Origin: Schistosoma haematobium
Lineage: Eukaryota > Platyhelminthes > Trematoda > Strigeidida > Schistosomatidae
NCBI RefSeq assembly: GCF_000699445.3
Contig: NC_067197.1
Span: 11,724,152 to 11,788,151 of the forward strand
DNA: 64,000 nt
Reading direction: 5' to 3'
Below the pieces are notes generated by a model that saw nothing but the letters and a program-made list of their open reading frames with translations, ran no database searches and was not told the origin of the DNA. The position numbers and the translations under genes are program-made. This document shows, in pieces, positions 45,283 to 57,839 of this stretch. Position 1 is the stretch's first letter; each line of letters starts with the position of its first letter.

Positions 45283-45625
45283 TGTTCAACAGATTTTTAA
45301 TCACATCAATATGACAAAGGATGAAATCTGTCAAACTGATTCAAAACCTAATCATAATATTGATAAAAAACAATTATGGGATGCATTTAATACAAGTTAT
45401 CAAAATCAAGAAAAAATATTACGACCTTCACATAATGATATAAATGCATATCATTTAGATGATGATGTTGATGAAGATGATGATGATGATGAAGAAATGA
45501 TAGAAACTCATTATGATAATGTTCATAGTTGCCGTAAAATGAACAATTTCTCCATTGATAAAATGGATACAAAACGAATTTCAAAAATCTATAGACAACT
45601 TCATAATTTACGTTGTCAAGTTGAA
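45283..45625 (+). CDS. PDE9A: PDE9-type phosphodiesterase, acidic linker exon
   Basis: Acceptor ttctgtttag ends at 45282 and the donor gaa|gtacgt starts at 45626; 343 bases (1 + 114 codons). The residues begin VQQIFNHINMTKDEICQ, followed by polar sequence, an acidic run (DDDVDEDDDDDEEM at about residues 56-69 of the exon), and KRISKIYRQLHNLRCQVE at the end. It has no known domain. The upstream ATG at 45230 lies in the intron and is not needed, because the phase fits the 27508 donor. The final segment is Leu/Arg-rich and could be helical. Confidence 0.8.
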
Positions 45626-46938
45626 GTACGTAGATGTCATATTTATTGTTGTTTTTTATGCTTGATTTTACAACTAAATTTTAATTTTCTAATGATTTAT
45701 ACTTTAAGTAGTTTCTAATTATTACTATAGAAGGTTTAAATGTAGGATCATAGGATGCCATAGAGAGTTCCATATGTGAACAAAACAAAGTTTTAATGCT
45801 TCCAGATATTCAATGGTTATCTAAGGTCAGTCCATAATACAATCTATGAAATTTTAAATCATGTTCTACAGTTATAAAAAGAAATATTGGTATATTTGAA
45901 AACTTCAGTAAAATATTGAGCTTCATGTTTGATTTTCAATAGATTTGTTTCCTTACTTGCACAATAAATAAAAACGGAGGTCCAGTTATATGTTGATAGT
46001 TTTAGTGATAGAAACTGAAGAAAAAATGGAATTCACAGACAAGTTAATTCAGTTATATGTTAATGTTATATCTAGAAGGTTGTTCTTGATATACCGCATA
46101 TAACGTGAGCACTAGAACTCCAGAACCCTTCCAAGTCGCGATGAGAAGACAGAATACTAATGAAAGGAATATTATTCCTAGACAGTGTCAACTATATTAC
46201 AAAACTGTCAGGTATTTATAGTTTTTAGTAAGAACAAAAACATCATTACAGTCCACCAATCCTCATACAGGGGGTTATTAGCATTGTCCAATCGGGGAAC
46301 TACACGTAGGAATTCTAGAATATTCTTCCAAAAGGTGATTGGATGGAATATCGTCGGCTCCTTCTGAGCCTCCTACAGCTTCCTCGAATTCACCTGAGGT
46401 CCGTTGTCACAGTTAATTATCAACGGTTCTGACAAATTGTTTCTGAAGTTGTTTACTAATATATTCGTTTTGTAAATTGTAAAGTATTTGATTCATTTTT
46501 GTATTGATTGTTTGAGTCTTTTCATTGATGTTTAGGACTGCAACTGATCAGTCTCATATAGGTATATGTGCATCCTATGTGGATTGCTTTGACATTAGCT
46601 GAAGTCACAAGTGAGTCCAAGAGTGAACATTAACCCTGGGATTCAGGTTTATCCAGCTGACGAGTCCCTAATGAAACGAAACATGCGTCCTAGATTCCCT
46701 TGCTAACCACCATTCATCTCTGTGTATAATAAAGCATTTGTTTTATTATTGTCAGAAACTCATTTTTAGGAGTGATTATGCTGATCCAATGTTCCAGCTA
46801 TTACGCTATCATGTGATATTAGTTAGGCTACATAATATACTTACGTTTTTCATTTTAGATAATGTTTTATTTACTTCGAATGATTTCGTTTTTCTGTCTA
46901 ATAATGTGGCTATTATTTATAAACGTTTGTCTTCTCAG
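45626..46938 (+). other. Intron, 1.3 kb
   Basis: GT at 45626 and AG ending 46938. It holds a decayed SINE tail near 45750-45840 and a mosaic Sm-alpha copy at 46530-46740. Confidence 0.75.
46530..46740 (+). repeat. Mosaic Sm-alpha SINE
   Basis: The left part ('actgcaactgatcagt', 'gattgctttgacattagctg') is Sm-alpha in minus orientation. The right part ('ccagctgacgagtccc', 'acgaaacatgcgtcc') is Sm-alpha in plus orientation. The plus-strand hammerhead has core CTGACGA, GAAA and GTC, and stem I CCAG/CTAG with one mismatch. Its stem II strand is damaged (TCCC against GAAA). Confidence 0.6.
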
Positions 46939-47102
46939 TCGTTCTCCTATCTAAGTTGGCTTGGATTAACCGCAGAACAACCCCCAACCCAGAAAATTCT
47001 AGTTCCTGGCTTTAATGCACCAGCTCCAAATCCTCAAATGCACTTGATTCGTCGATCTGATGCAGATAGTCGGAGAAATATACAAGAATTTAAACTTCTA
47101 TG
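46939..47102 (+). CDS. PDE9A: PDE9-type phosphodiesterase, linker exon before catalytic domain
   Basis: Acceptor gtcttctcag ends at 46938 and the donor tatg|gtaaat starts at 47103; 54 codons + 2 bases. The product starts SFSYLSWLGLTAEQPPTQ and ends NIQEFKLL plus a split Cys codon. The phase fits both neighbours. It is Pro-rich, consistent with a linker leading into the catalytic domain. No motif identifies it alone. Confidence 0.8.
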
Positions 47103-47704
47103 GTAAATCAATATTTATCGTTTATCATATATATCATATTTAAAAAAGAAAGTTGCATGTTACCATTATTTTCATTCAATTTAACAGCAGAAAAGGTAGT
47201 TTTTTGACATAGTTCATGACCTAATATATGGTACTCATTAGAAAACAATTCTTAGAGTATCGTGTCCTCTAGTGTCAGTTGATAAATCGAGATTATCATG
47301 TAAATAATTTCACCCAGTTGAATTATTACTATCATTGGCTAGACACCTAAAAATTTCTACTTATCTCAATTTAAATTTAGAATTAATTTGATCAAAATAT
47401 ATGATTGCTTCATGGAGTCGTTGATTGTACTAGTTTGACCCCCATGTTGTTATGCGTAAACTATCTGGTTACAATCCGTTCAATAACCATGATAAGTGGT
47501 TTAAGACTTTAGGTGACATAGATAAAGATCGTTCGAAATGGAGTAGATACCTTCAAACTTAATGATAAATTATCTTGAATCTTATTGTTCTTTTATACGT
47601 AGCTTTTTCTTTTATCTTTTTCAACCTCATTCACATTGTTCAATCTCCCTTGGTTGAAACTACACTACTTTGATTTTTTTACAATCCATCTTATTAATTT
47701 CATG

Positions 47705-48245
47705 GTTTATTTATTTATTTATTTATTTGAACACATAAATATTGGTACAAAGGGGCATCGAATACATATGCGACAAACAAGTCAGTTGATTTGTATGTGG
47801 GCTGTGATACTGCAGGTGTGTGCAAAGCGAAGCATTTGGTTTTCCTAGGGGGCCACTCCTCGAGCCTGTGACCTAAAGATCTGATCCACAAGGCAGTGGA
47901 ACAACGTCAGGAGATGTAGTTCCATGGTAGCCGGTGACCATTAATTGCTTCATACACCATTTGTTCATTCGGGATACTGGAATCCATGTGCACCGTTGGT
48001 TTGGAATTAGGGTTTTCCAACTCTCCTAAATGGACCCTTCGTGTCCACCGACCCGGTTAAAGCTCCGGACATTCGCTTTTCGTCCTCTCAATTTCGTAAA
48101 CAACACCCCTGCCACGAGAAGGCGGTGAGTAGGGCTTCCCTGGCAGTGGCTGTTTACGCGTGGCCGTGTGAGAGCACTTCGCAAGGGAGAGTGGACTCTC
48201 CCAACCCTCGTCCGTACCAGGGCACTTGAGGGTATGGTGATATAA
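47705..48245 (-). repeat. GC-richer 0.5-kb retroposon-like repeat, copy 2
   Basis: It is the reverse complement of the 20060-20571 repeat. On the minus strand it ends in an AAATAAATAAATAAAT tail at 47728-47705. It contains 'ggtcaccggctaccatgg' and 'gaaattgagaggacgaaa'. No protein is recognised. Confidence 0.7.
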
Positions 48246-48874
48246 TATGAAAACTTAGGCTAATGCGCATATGAGCCTAGCTCCATATCCGTTTAAATCT
48301 AAAATTCCTAGTAATTATTTCCTATTAAAACACAATAATCAGTTGTTGAATATATATAATTAACATGTAAGTTGTATTTTTATAAAATGACAAATAGTCA
48401 AATTGTTTTTCATCAGTAATTACAATCTAACTAATGAATGTCATGAAACTGTAAATACATAATACAATTTGTTAACACCTCCATTTAATGTTTAGCAGTT
48501 AACAGTTCTTAGTATATTATTTGCAATATTTTGAACCAGTCCCGTATTATGTTTATTTCAAGTTGTGGACATTCAAGGGAATCTATATCTAGAGAGAATA
48601 CTTTCTTTCTAACATTTATTTACTGTCATCCATCATCTGTAAAGTTTTACAACTAAGATTTCGCTCATAATATCGTTTTACATTATATCATATATCTGCT
48701 GCATCTATCCCATGTTAATAGTCGTTTTTCCAAAGAAGGCGATAAATGAAGCAAACCAAACATTGTAATGGTTAAGCTTCATCTTTTCAGTAATTAACTT
48801 CACAATCTAAACTGTGGACAGCTTATAAAGACTTATAAATGCTATTGCTATAAGGATAGGGTTAAGGAGATTAT

Positions 48875-49040
48875 TAAATTATTGATTGAGATTATGAACC
48901 GACTGATGTTAAACCACTACTGTAAACCTGCATGTACTGAACGTCCGTTTCGTCCTATTGTGGTACTCCTCAGCAGTGCGCATTCACGATCTCGCTCGCG
49001 GGATACGAAGCCAGGGATTAATAGTGGGTTAAGACATATT
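48875..49040 (-). repeat. tRNA-like SINE with nearly intact hammerhead
   Basis: The minus strand has GCACTG-CTGAGGA, stem II GTAC/GGAC (one mismatch), GAAACG-GA-CGTT, then CAGTAC. The core, GAAA and stem III are kept; the triplet is GTT and stem I has one mismatch. The tRNA-like body is truncated. Confidence 0.65.
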
Positions 49041-49774
49041 TCTATTCTCCTAGTCAAAAGATATAAAACTTAAATGTTTAAGTTAGCTACAACACACTAA
49101 TTTCCACTATTTCATAAATATGTCGTTTTATCAATCGTTAATATTATCGATGTAACCAGTCGGTTATTTGTATTCTAATATGCCTGTAACAATCTATATT
49201 TAACAATCCTATTCTCTAAAGAATACATTGGAAGCTATGCCGTGAAACACCAGAAATTCCAATTTTTTTTTTGTTTTTTTTGCTCATTGCGAAATTATAA
49301 AAAATCATCATTATCCATATACTCTGTTTTGTTTAAATATATTAACATCACATGTAGAATAAAAAAAGAAAAACAGACAAACAAATTAACTCTACTTTAT
49401 CATTTATGCTTAGTTGATTTTTCCACTATTTATATCTTTACTTACTTCTTTTATTGTATAAATGATATTTACGTTATATTTAGTCATATGAACAAATTAC
49501 TTTAAGGAAAGAAGAGTTAAATTGAATCAAAGTTTTTGAAACAAACACCATCCATCTTTGTTAATGTTAATTCTTCGTTTATGATTACCATTAATCCTTA
49601 TAATTTTAGTCTGTATTATAACTGATGAGAAGTCATGAAATAGAGGGAATTCAGTTTACTACTCATACTTTGGCGTTTTTACTCTATTTAAATTAAGATC
49701 ACTTTTTCTTGTGATTGTATTGTAATGAAATATAGCTGATTCAAGATATTGTTTGTATTAAACTATTATTTACT

Positions 49775-50653
49775 AAAATTTAGTCGAACGCGTTGACAAA
49801 TTCACTTATCTTGGAAGTCTGATTAGCCCTAATGGGTTGGTGTCTGACGAAATCTCAGCACGGATTCAGAAAGCTCGCTTGACTTTTGCCAACTTACGTC
49901 ACTTATGGCGAAGGCGAGATATCCGTCTACCAATAAAAGGACGAGTATACTGCGCGGCAGTCCGTTCTGTTCTACTTTACGGCAGCGAAACGTGGCCATT
50001 AAGAGTAGAAGACACTCGTAAGCTACTAGTATTTGACCACAGATGCCTCAGAAATATTGCGGGCGTCTGCTGGTAAAACCGGGTAAGTAACAGTGAGGTT
50101 AGATGCAGGGTATTAGGGAATGATGGTAAATCAGTTGATGAGGTTGTGAATCTTCATCGACTGAAGTGGTTGGGCCACTTGTTGCGTATGCTTGAACACC
50201 GGTTACCACGACGTGCAATGCTAACCGGTGTTGGAGATGGTTGGAAGAAAGTTAGGGGCGGCCAAACCAAAACGTGGCATCAGTGCTTGAGGTCACTAAC
50301 TTCTGGTCTGAGCCATGTTGGTAGATGCAGACTACTTAGTTGGGGTCCGCGTGACTTTCGTAACCAATGGTTGAAGACTCTTGGTGACATGGCTCAGTAT
50401 CGATCACAATAGCGCGGGTGTATACACTCTCTATCTTCCCTTAAACTAAGAGATTAAAATAGCTTCATATCTTTCTTTCTACGAACTACTTCTTTCTTCC
50501 TGTACTATATCCTTATTGCAATCTTTCTTTTATATATTACCACCTCTGAATTAACTACTTTCATGAATTCGGTGTCCATCTTGTTGTGTTAATGAGGTAT
50601 GGTAACTTGGGCCAGTGCCTGGTCCTATGTTGTAGCTGACTGACTGACTGAAG
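49775..50653 (+). mobile_element. LINE 3' copy with (ACTG)n tail
   Basis: It consists of the pseudogene above plus about 240 bp of 3' region that closely follows 8765-9016, ending in gctgactgactgactga. It is the longest member of this family in the window. I see no clear target-site duplication. Confidence 0.75.
49783..50412 (+). pseudogene. LINE reverse-transcriptase C-terminal region, one nonsense codon
   Basis: A single frame of 210 codons is interrupted only by TAA at 50074-50076. The visible order is VDKFTYLGSLISPNG, ARIQKARLTFANLRHLW, VLLYGSETWPLRVED, FDHRCLRNIAGVCW, the stop, NRVSNSEVRCRVLG, LHRLKWLGHLLRM and WGPRDFRNQWLK. These are the conserved segments after the catalytic core in RTE-like elements. 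The catalytic core itself is missing through 5' truncation. Confidence 0.8.
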
Positions 50654-50964
50654 TTCGAGTTATTGTACAATCAAGTTATTGCTCATTGTTCAGGTAAATA
50701 CTTTGAAGACCATTAGTATACTGAACATTAGTCGTGAAGTAAACATGAAACATGATTAGGAGTTTGTTGGTAATTAAATCGTTACTTATTCAAGCCATGT
50801 CATGTTACAAGCTTTCTTTCACAATATCCATTTCTATCGTACGTATAATTCAGTCTCTTGACCATGTCTATCAAAAGTGTATCAAAATAATGAATAAATC
50901 TATGTAAAGTTTACTTTGAGAAAATTATTCGGTTTATGTTTGTTTTGTTTAATCTCGTTAGTGT

Positions 50965-51090
50965 TTTTTAGCAAGGTTTTTTTCTACGGGATGGGTTTGC
51001 CTACCTTATACCCAGCCGTCATCCTTTACCCGGGTTTGTGACCGACACTAGCCCTAGAAAAGCTACAGGCAGAGTTACTTCGGATTAGGG
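50965..51090 (-). mobile_element. Isolated LINE 5' leader fragment
   Basis: 'ttctacgggatgggtt', 'ctttacccgggtttgtgacc' and 'ctacaggcagagttac' parallel the leader of the full RTE element at 36400-36502 in the same orientation. No ORF is attached. A 5' end alone is unusual for LINEs, which normally lose it. Confidence 0.6.
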
Positions 51091-51631
51091 GATTAGCAAT
51101 TTTTGAAATTCCGTCTGCTGAACCAAAACGTGACAGTTATCCAGCCCTCTATATTTATCAATGATTGAGTGATAACGTGTCTTCCCTTAAAACTGATCTC
51201 CATAATATTCTCTTGAAAAAATGACGATTGATAATAATAGTACACTCACTACTGATCAGTCTACAAAAAAATGTATTAATATGAATTCACCTAATTTGTG
51301 AGTAAGAAAACCATGTGTCGATGTACCTTGATAATGATCCTATCTTACCATGAATTAAGTGAAAATGCAAAATGATAACCATATGAGTCGTTCTGGTCTT
51401 TAAACCTATATCTCATGATTCCGATATAATGAATAACCTAAAGCTAGGTCTAAACATCTGTCTAATAGTTCTTCAATCTTTATTAATCCAATGTACAAAC
51501 TGATTTGAAATTAGGTAACACTTATTAGGATATATGTGCGCACATTTCTATGACCGAAACCTATTCTTTTATCTTTTACACAAATATTTATGAATTATTT
51601 CCTTGTTAATACATTTTTATATTATATATAG

Positions 51632-51869
51632 TAAAGAACCTGTTTCTAAAGAAGATTTAATTGAATTACGCTCATCTACTTTTAATAATTGGTCTAGAAC
51701 AGATGCTCAATTAATACGTTTAGTTCGGGAAATGTTTCAAGAACTTGGATTTATTAAACATTACAATATACAATTACATCGATTAGATTTATGGCTTACT
51801 GATATTTATAGACGTTATAATCGTGTTCCATTTCATAATTATAAACATGCATTTATGGTTACACAAATG
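51632..51869 (+). CDS. PDE9A: PDE9-type phosphodiesterase, start of catalytic domain
   Basis: Acceptor ttatatatag ends at 51631 and the donor atg|gtaagt starts at 51870; 1 base + 79 codons. After a split Cys the residues read KEPVSKEDLIELRSSTFNNW, then LVREMFQELGFIKHYNI and LTDIYRRYNRVPFHNYKHAFMVTQM. PFHNYKHAF matches the PDE motif supplying the proton-donor His and the first metal-site His region. It resembles vertebrate PDE9A (PFHNFRHCF). The domain hydrolyses cyclic nucleotides; PDE9 enzymes prefer cGMP, by family knowledge. Confidence 0.93.
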
Positions 51870-53724
51870 GTAAGTTAAATTAAAACTTTTATCATTCTCT
51901 AATCAATAAATTTTATGTTCATAATTACTTCTTTTCTAAAGTAATTAGTCCCTTTGATACATTTTGATCATGTAATAAGAAGATGAAGATTATCAGAACT
52001 ATGTGATGAGATATTAGCTCAATACATTTCGAACAATCTGATCACACGCATAATGTACTTTTAGGTTTTGGATGAGACAAGCACCTTGTTCTTTCTCTGA
52101 TAATGACCTTTGCTGCACAATACGTTTTGTTGATGACTGATTTAAGCCTTCGTTTTGCCTATTTGAATCAACTCTGAATGGTAAGGTGATGTAGACAGGC
52201 TTTTTTTCTACCAAACATACATTAGGTCTCATTGTACCACGTACTTTCCATCTATTTGTGGATTGCAGAGGATAGCCATTTTCCATTAATGTTTTAACAT
52301 GATCATCAATGGCATCATTTGTACAAATAAGATCAAGCCTGTTGAATAGGCACCTTATCAAACCACGTTTGAATTGCACAGGGCAATAACTATAATAACT
52401 AAGGTACTGACCTGTCCACGTTGGTTTTCTAAAGATGGATGGTTTGACTGAGCCATCTTCTCGTCTACTCAGAAATATATCTAGGAAGGGAGGGTGATCG
52501 TTCTTCTTCTCTTCACACGAGAGACTGATATGGTTTTGGAGTGTACTTTTACTTTGTTTTTGTTTTTTCCAAATTTGTTTTCATTCTTTGTGAAATTAGT
52601 CAATAAGTTTAACACTCAATCTAGCTGTTATTGTCTTTGAATTAAATTCATTTTTCAAAATGACTATTCTCGTGTTTCGATATGGTTGGGACTAGTTTTC
52701 TTTCAGTCTTACTCCATGCTAACAACCATACGATGTCTGAATATTCTGTGACTAGATATACATACTTTATATTTTTGGCACCTTAGTCAATAAGTATTCA
52801 AATCTTAATCATAATATACTTAATGCATTGCTTCCAAATTCGGTACTGCACACTTGATAATTCAACTGTACTTAACTGATTATTCACAATCGCGTATTAT
52901 CAAATACATGAGACTTGGACATGTCTTTTACCTTTAAAGTTAATCCTTCACAATTATTAAATAATACTGAATGGATTACTTCATAGTCTACTTGTGATTC
53001 CATAGACAAATGAATATCTTGCTTGCTCATCAATTAACCAAGTTATTAAAAATTAAACAGTGTCCTTCTATCCATGCTAACATTTCATTAACTATCAACT
53101 CTTTCAATAAGCTCGATAAAACAACCATAAGTAGATCTTTCAACAAGTATAACTATTTTAATGTCTGCAGTCAGATCCTGCATTGATTCAGAACAGTTTT
53201 GAGCTAACCTTTCATACTTTGATCAACCATCTACTCTATCTCTACATTTATATAAGATGTTTCTTAAATTAGACTTCATTTAATTTTCATCCAATCATTT
53301 TATTTGTTTTATATAGTAGTTTATTCTTAATGTTTAGTTCACCATTACTAATGATATTTTATTGTTTCACCTCCTATGCTTTTCATCTGAATAATTTCCC
53401 CTCTTGTTGTGGGTCAATTCATGATTGTACCAGAACTTACACTGTTAATAGTTGACTGACTAATATGACTTACTTAAATCCTTGCAAAGCGTTGATCCTG
53501 AATATTATATTCATATTTGCCTAAAGGAATCTCAAATTCTCTTTCGTATCACTCGAAACGCTCCGTATAATCTCAGTCTGGTTTCGCTAAAGCGATACAT
53601 TTTTTTTGTTCTAAAAATAGCTTATGACTTGAACATTATAGCAACTTGAAGGAATTCTTTATATATATATATATATTTGTAACGTAAATGACTATCTAAA
53701 TGCTGTTTAATTTCTTTGTTTTAG
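51870..53724 (+). other. Intron, 1.9 kb
   Basis: GT at 51870 and AG ending 53724. It contains the antisense Penelope fragment and a short TA run at 53660-53676. Confidence 0.85.
52014..52560 (-). pseudogene. Penelope-like reverse transcriptase, C-terminal fragment
   Basis: The minus strand reads QNHISLSCEEKKNDHPPFLD, IFLSRREDGSVKPSIFRKPT, WTGQYLSYYSYCPVQFKRGL, IRCLFNRLDLICTND and KTLMENGYP. This is the Penelope region just after the catalytic palm: 'FLD', 'R..DGS....FRK.T.T..Y', 'K...V.CL..RA'. The frame is open to a stop at 52014. It probably reads through GTG 52379 rather than starting there. The upstream palm and the downstream GIY-YIG are absent. Confidence 0.82.
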
Positions 53725-53847
53725 TGCTATGTTTTAATCTGGGGTGGAAATTTGACCAATTTACTTGACATAGATGATCAGCTTATTTTGATTATATCGG
53801 CCATCTGTCATGATTTAGATCATCCAGGATTCAATAATGCTTATCAG
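53725..53847 (+). CDS. PDE9A: PDE9-type phosphodiesterase, metal-binding exon
   Basis: Acceptor tttgttttag ends at 53724 and the donor cag|gtaggt starts at 53848; exactly 41 codons, phase 0. The residues are CYVLIWGGNLTNLLDIDDQL, ILIISAICHDLDHPGF and NNAYQ. HDLDHPGFNN is the class I phosphodiesterase signature HD(X2)H(X4)N, whose His and Asp residues hold the catalytic zinc and magnesium. It is nearly the same as vertebrate PDE9A (ICHDLDHPGYNNTYQ). Confidence 0.96.
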
Positions 53848-55139
53848 GTAGGTCCTAGAATAAGATAGAAGTATATATATATATAGTGAGAGAGAGCAGC
53901 AGTTACTGAAAACTGATTAAGAGAAAGACAGATAAAGTATACTGTTCAAAACTAAAAATAGGTATAAAAAACATAATGTATAATAAAGAAAACTTTTGAT
54001 AATTTGTGTTTCTCTTCCTCTCCTCCTCCTCTCTGTCTTGTTTTAAGCTATTTTTTTAACCCTATTTTATCTAAAAATACAATTGTCAGATAATAATTAT
54101 TTTATGCATTACTAAGTACCATGATATTCATCGAGTCCGATATTCACTTATCTTTAAGTTAATCTCACTTAAAAATCACTGAAAATCAACAAAATGAGTT
54201 GTAATTTGATATAACTATTCTTAGTTCAATGAATATCTGGGCTAATTGTACCTGCAATCAAAATATTTCAACAAGTTATCTGTTTTTGTTTGTCTATTAA
54301 TCACACAACCCATTCAGATGCGTTTATAAAACAGTTCACGACATTTCACTGTACAAATGACAAAAAAGTACTATGAGAGACATCATGATAGCTGGCAATA
54401 TGCATTGAAAAGAATATACATTAATTAGATATCTATTCTTGTACAGCTAATATCTAACTGGCGATCATTCAATATGTTGTCGTCAGGATCAATAAAGGAA
54501 TAATAAAAAGAAACTTGTTGAAATACTTTGTGCTGAGAATTCTATATTGTACCAAAACTATAATATTGAATAAAGCAATTAGTAACAATCATCATAATAA
54601 TAATTTTAGTATGTCATTTTGATTAATGACAACAGTTTGAATGTGAAATTCTCAAAAATGTGAAAATGTGGGAACATTCTAGGGTTTTTTTCTTTTTTTC
54701 TCGAAAAAAATCACTGACGCATCTAATAATTGCCCATCTGATTCTCGTTTAGATTCAGCTGTTTTTTCCCATGCATAAACACACATACACACATGTTTTC
54801 GAATTGTTTTCACATCCGGAAATATTCTGGGGTTTATTAAAATCAAAAGCTGATTTAAGTTAAAAAAAACCATGAAAATCTGGAAGAATTGGACAGTTTT
54901 TTTGTTTTAGCATAGGCCTTCCTAGAATTGCTCATTCACGACACCATTAGAGAGGAATAATGCCAAAACCTTCGGTCTCATACACGATTTTTTTTTACTT
55001 CTGTACTGTTGAACCATAGTGTAATTCTGTACATGTCCTTTATAACGAAACGTATATTATAGAAAATTGGAACTGGTTTTTCGAACTATTATTAACGGTT
55101 TTTGTGTTGTATAATTTCTGAGTAACTTGTAATGTCTAG

Positions 55140-55625
55140 TACCATGCCAAAACGGTATGGGTTATTCTAGCTTCCAGACAGATAAATTTATTCATTCTTC
55201 ATGAGTCACATTTTGATCTTGCTAATTATCTGCTTATTAAACTTCACTGTCTTTATATGAGTGTGTGTGTTAATCCTTTACCCTATTCACCACATATCTG
55301 TAACCTATTTTTGTCTAACTATAAATATCCAGTCACGTTTGATTAAATCATGTTGGCCCACTTACCTTCTCCACTCTGCGTAATTTTGTTTCGCTTCGCT
55401 CTCTCCTCTTCGTTTCCTCCGCTTCGTTTCTCTGACCATTTGTCTGGATCAACGACTGTATGAAATGTATGTATACGAAATCCATTCTCGTATTTGACTT
55501 ATTTAATTCCGTTATTCACTAACACGAGCGAAGTTGATCATCATATACGAGGGTAGCTCGGATGTACATTTTGATAACAATCATAATACGATTTAATTGG
55601 AGTTAGATAAACGGCCACAATGAAA
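55140..55625 (+). repeat. LTR-like repeat, copy 2
   Basis: It is co-linear with 25434-25880, including a TATA-like 'actataaatatccagtcacg', 'acttatttaattccgtta', 'atatacgagg' and 'aacaatcataa'. The tail runs into 'ttggagttagataaacggcc'. No coding part is attached. Confidence 0.55.
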
Positions 55626-56189
55626 ACGAGATTACTTTGTGTATTTACTCCATTCATTGTAAGATTACGGTTAACTCACTAACTACGGTAACATTATTTG
55701 CTACTTTTACTTTGTTGTCAGTCTATTATTTATAGTTTCCTTTATTCATAGCCACTTTGGAATTGTTTATGTATAAGTGTTATTTTTTACTTAATGGTGT
55801 ATTGGTGTCTTGCATATCTTAATATAAACCACGTGTTTGAAATATAAGTATGTTAAAGGGTAGTTGCTGACTATTGTACTCAACGCCAGGCATAGAGAGG
55901 AGCTAGCGGATAGTGGACCAGTCAGAACCTAGCTGTTGGCTGAAGGTCAGTAGTACCGGCCGAGCATGCAGTTGGCCAAGTCAGATACACCAAGCCATGG
56001 AGTTTAATTAGAATCAGAATTCTAATAGAATACAAGGAACGTGATATTGGTCTGAGGGTTCGAGACATAACAATATCTAAATTCAGTGAAGAAAGTACAT
56101 AAGAAGAACATCAGACGATAGTTGAGCAGCATCTTGTACTGATTAGAGTTAGTCCTGCATATTACTGTATGCCGTCTCAATGATCTATG

Positions 56190-56745
56190 GGTTGAGGGTT
56201 TGTCTCGAGACCGAAAGTCCTGGCTTTGAACCTCTGTGGTGGGTAATGGGAGTGAAATGCCAAGAAGTTCTACATTGAAAAACAGTCATTCTGTTCCTTC
56301 AGGTTTTCAACAGATGTCTGACTTAGATTGGTTCATGATGTCAATGAGTAAAATTTATTTCATTAAGATCATGAACTGATCAGTGCTAGATCACCATTGA
56401 AAACCTGAAAGTACTGGTTGGCCGTCTCATTATAGTACCGGAATCCTCTGCAGTGGGCATCCACGATATCGCACGTGGGACTCAAACCCTTAACTTCTAG
56501 TCTGACTTCAACTTATTCATGATATTGCGTGATCATCTTTCATAGTCTGCGGTAGGTAACTGTCACACGCATGGTTGAACTCCAGTGGTCATCGCTTCTC
56601 ACTAGAACTCCGAAAATTACCACTCGCAACTAATCACTATTTCACATATGATAGTCCTATACTAGGATGAAATAGTCTTCCAATGTCTTCAGGTTTTCAA
56701 TGGTGGTCTAACACTGATTGGTTCATTGTCTCTATGAGACTCAAC
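56190..56745. repeat. Cluster of three alternating SINE fragments
   Basis: 56190-56345 (+), 56360-56620 (-) and 56640-56745 (+) are decayed tRNA-like SINEs, each with the tail sequence 'ttcaggttttcaa..g.tct'. None keeps a complete hammerhead. Alternating strands allow the transcript to fold back on itself. Confidence 0.6.
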
Positions 56746-57839
56746 AATCTCCACAACTCTATACTTATAAAATTTATTTCTTAGAATAAGAAATACGAAA
56801 CTATTCTGACGGCATTTTCGGAGATTTAATTGATGTTGTATAATTTAATTATTACATATCTAAACATTAATACAAACCATCGTGTTATATTTTTTCACAC
56901 TTAAAAATTACATCAATTGGTTTGCTCATCTCAGTTTTTATTAACCTGGTTATTATACTTATATGAAGAGAACTAAATAAACATGGCACATATGAACTGA
57001 ACTTAGAGGATATACAGTATTATAAAGTTTAAGACACATTGGTACAGGGCCAAAAATTCGTTCATTTTATGTTTAAAACTTGGATCACGACAGAGATACT
57101 GCTCTAGAAAGTGATGCTAATTGTCTAATTCATAAAACTGATGGATATAGAGCACTAAGATCTTCAATTGTTTTGAAAAGTTTGCGAAAACTGGCATCAA
57201 ATGTATTAATGTCTTGATGACTCAATGGTAAAATTTCATATAATTAGTTTCCTTTGTTATGTTAGAAAGAGCAAGAACAATGAACTGAGAAAGAAAACAT
57301 GAATTCATTCCATTTCATGTTTTCTTGCTCTCTTCTTTGTTAAAAATTCACACATTTTCATTGGATTCATGTACTATGAATTGTATGGTCTTTTATCACA
57401 CGTTATTATGTCAATCAAACTCATCATCAATTTGTTCCTAAATGGTATAATTATTACAAATAAACATTTTGGCATTTGTTTTAAATAATTGACTAATCGA
57501 CAGTGGCTGTGAATCTTCACTGACTCAGCTTTTTACGACATGTAAGTACCGCTTACATCAACGCGCCATACAAGTAATTGTAAAGAAAGCTAGTAGAGGT
57601 TAAACTATTTCGCAAATCAGTTCATAAAGTGATTGGGTGTTGATCTTAGCCATTTGGGTATATCTAAAACACTTATTTGGAATCTTTTCGGTTGGTGGTT
57701 GAGTACTGTGAATGGTATGTCTTAGAATCGTCAAGAATACACCAGATAAATCCACTCTTTATCTTCTTCTAGATCCTAGGCCTCACTGTCCCTTAATATG
57801 TACCTTTTCCGTTTATCTTTTTTAACCGTATTCTCATTA

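Larger units (their letters stand above)
47103..51631 (+). other. Intron, 4.5 kb
   Basis: GT at 47103 and AG ending 51631. It contains the 0.5-kb retroposon-like repeat (minus), a SINE (minus), a LINE 3' fragment (plus) and an isolated LINE leader (minus). Confidence 0.75.
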
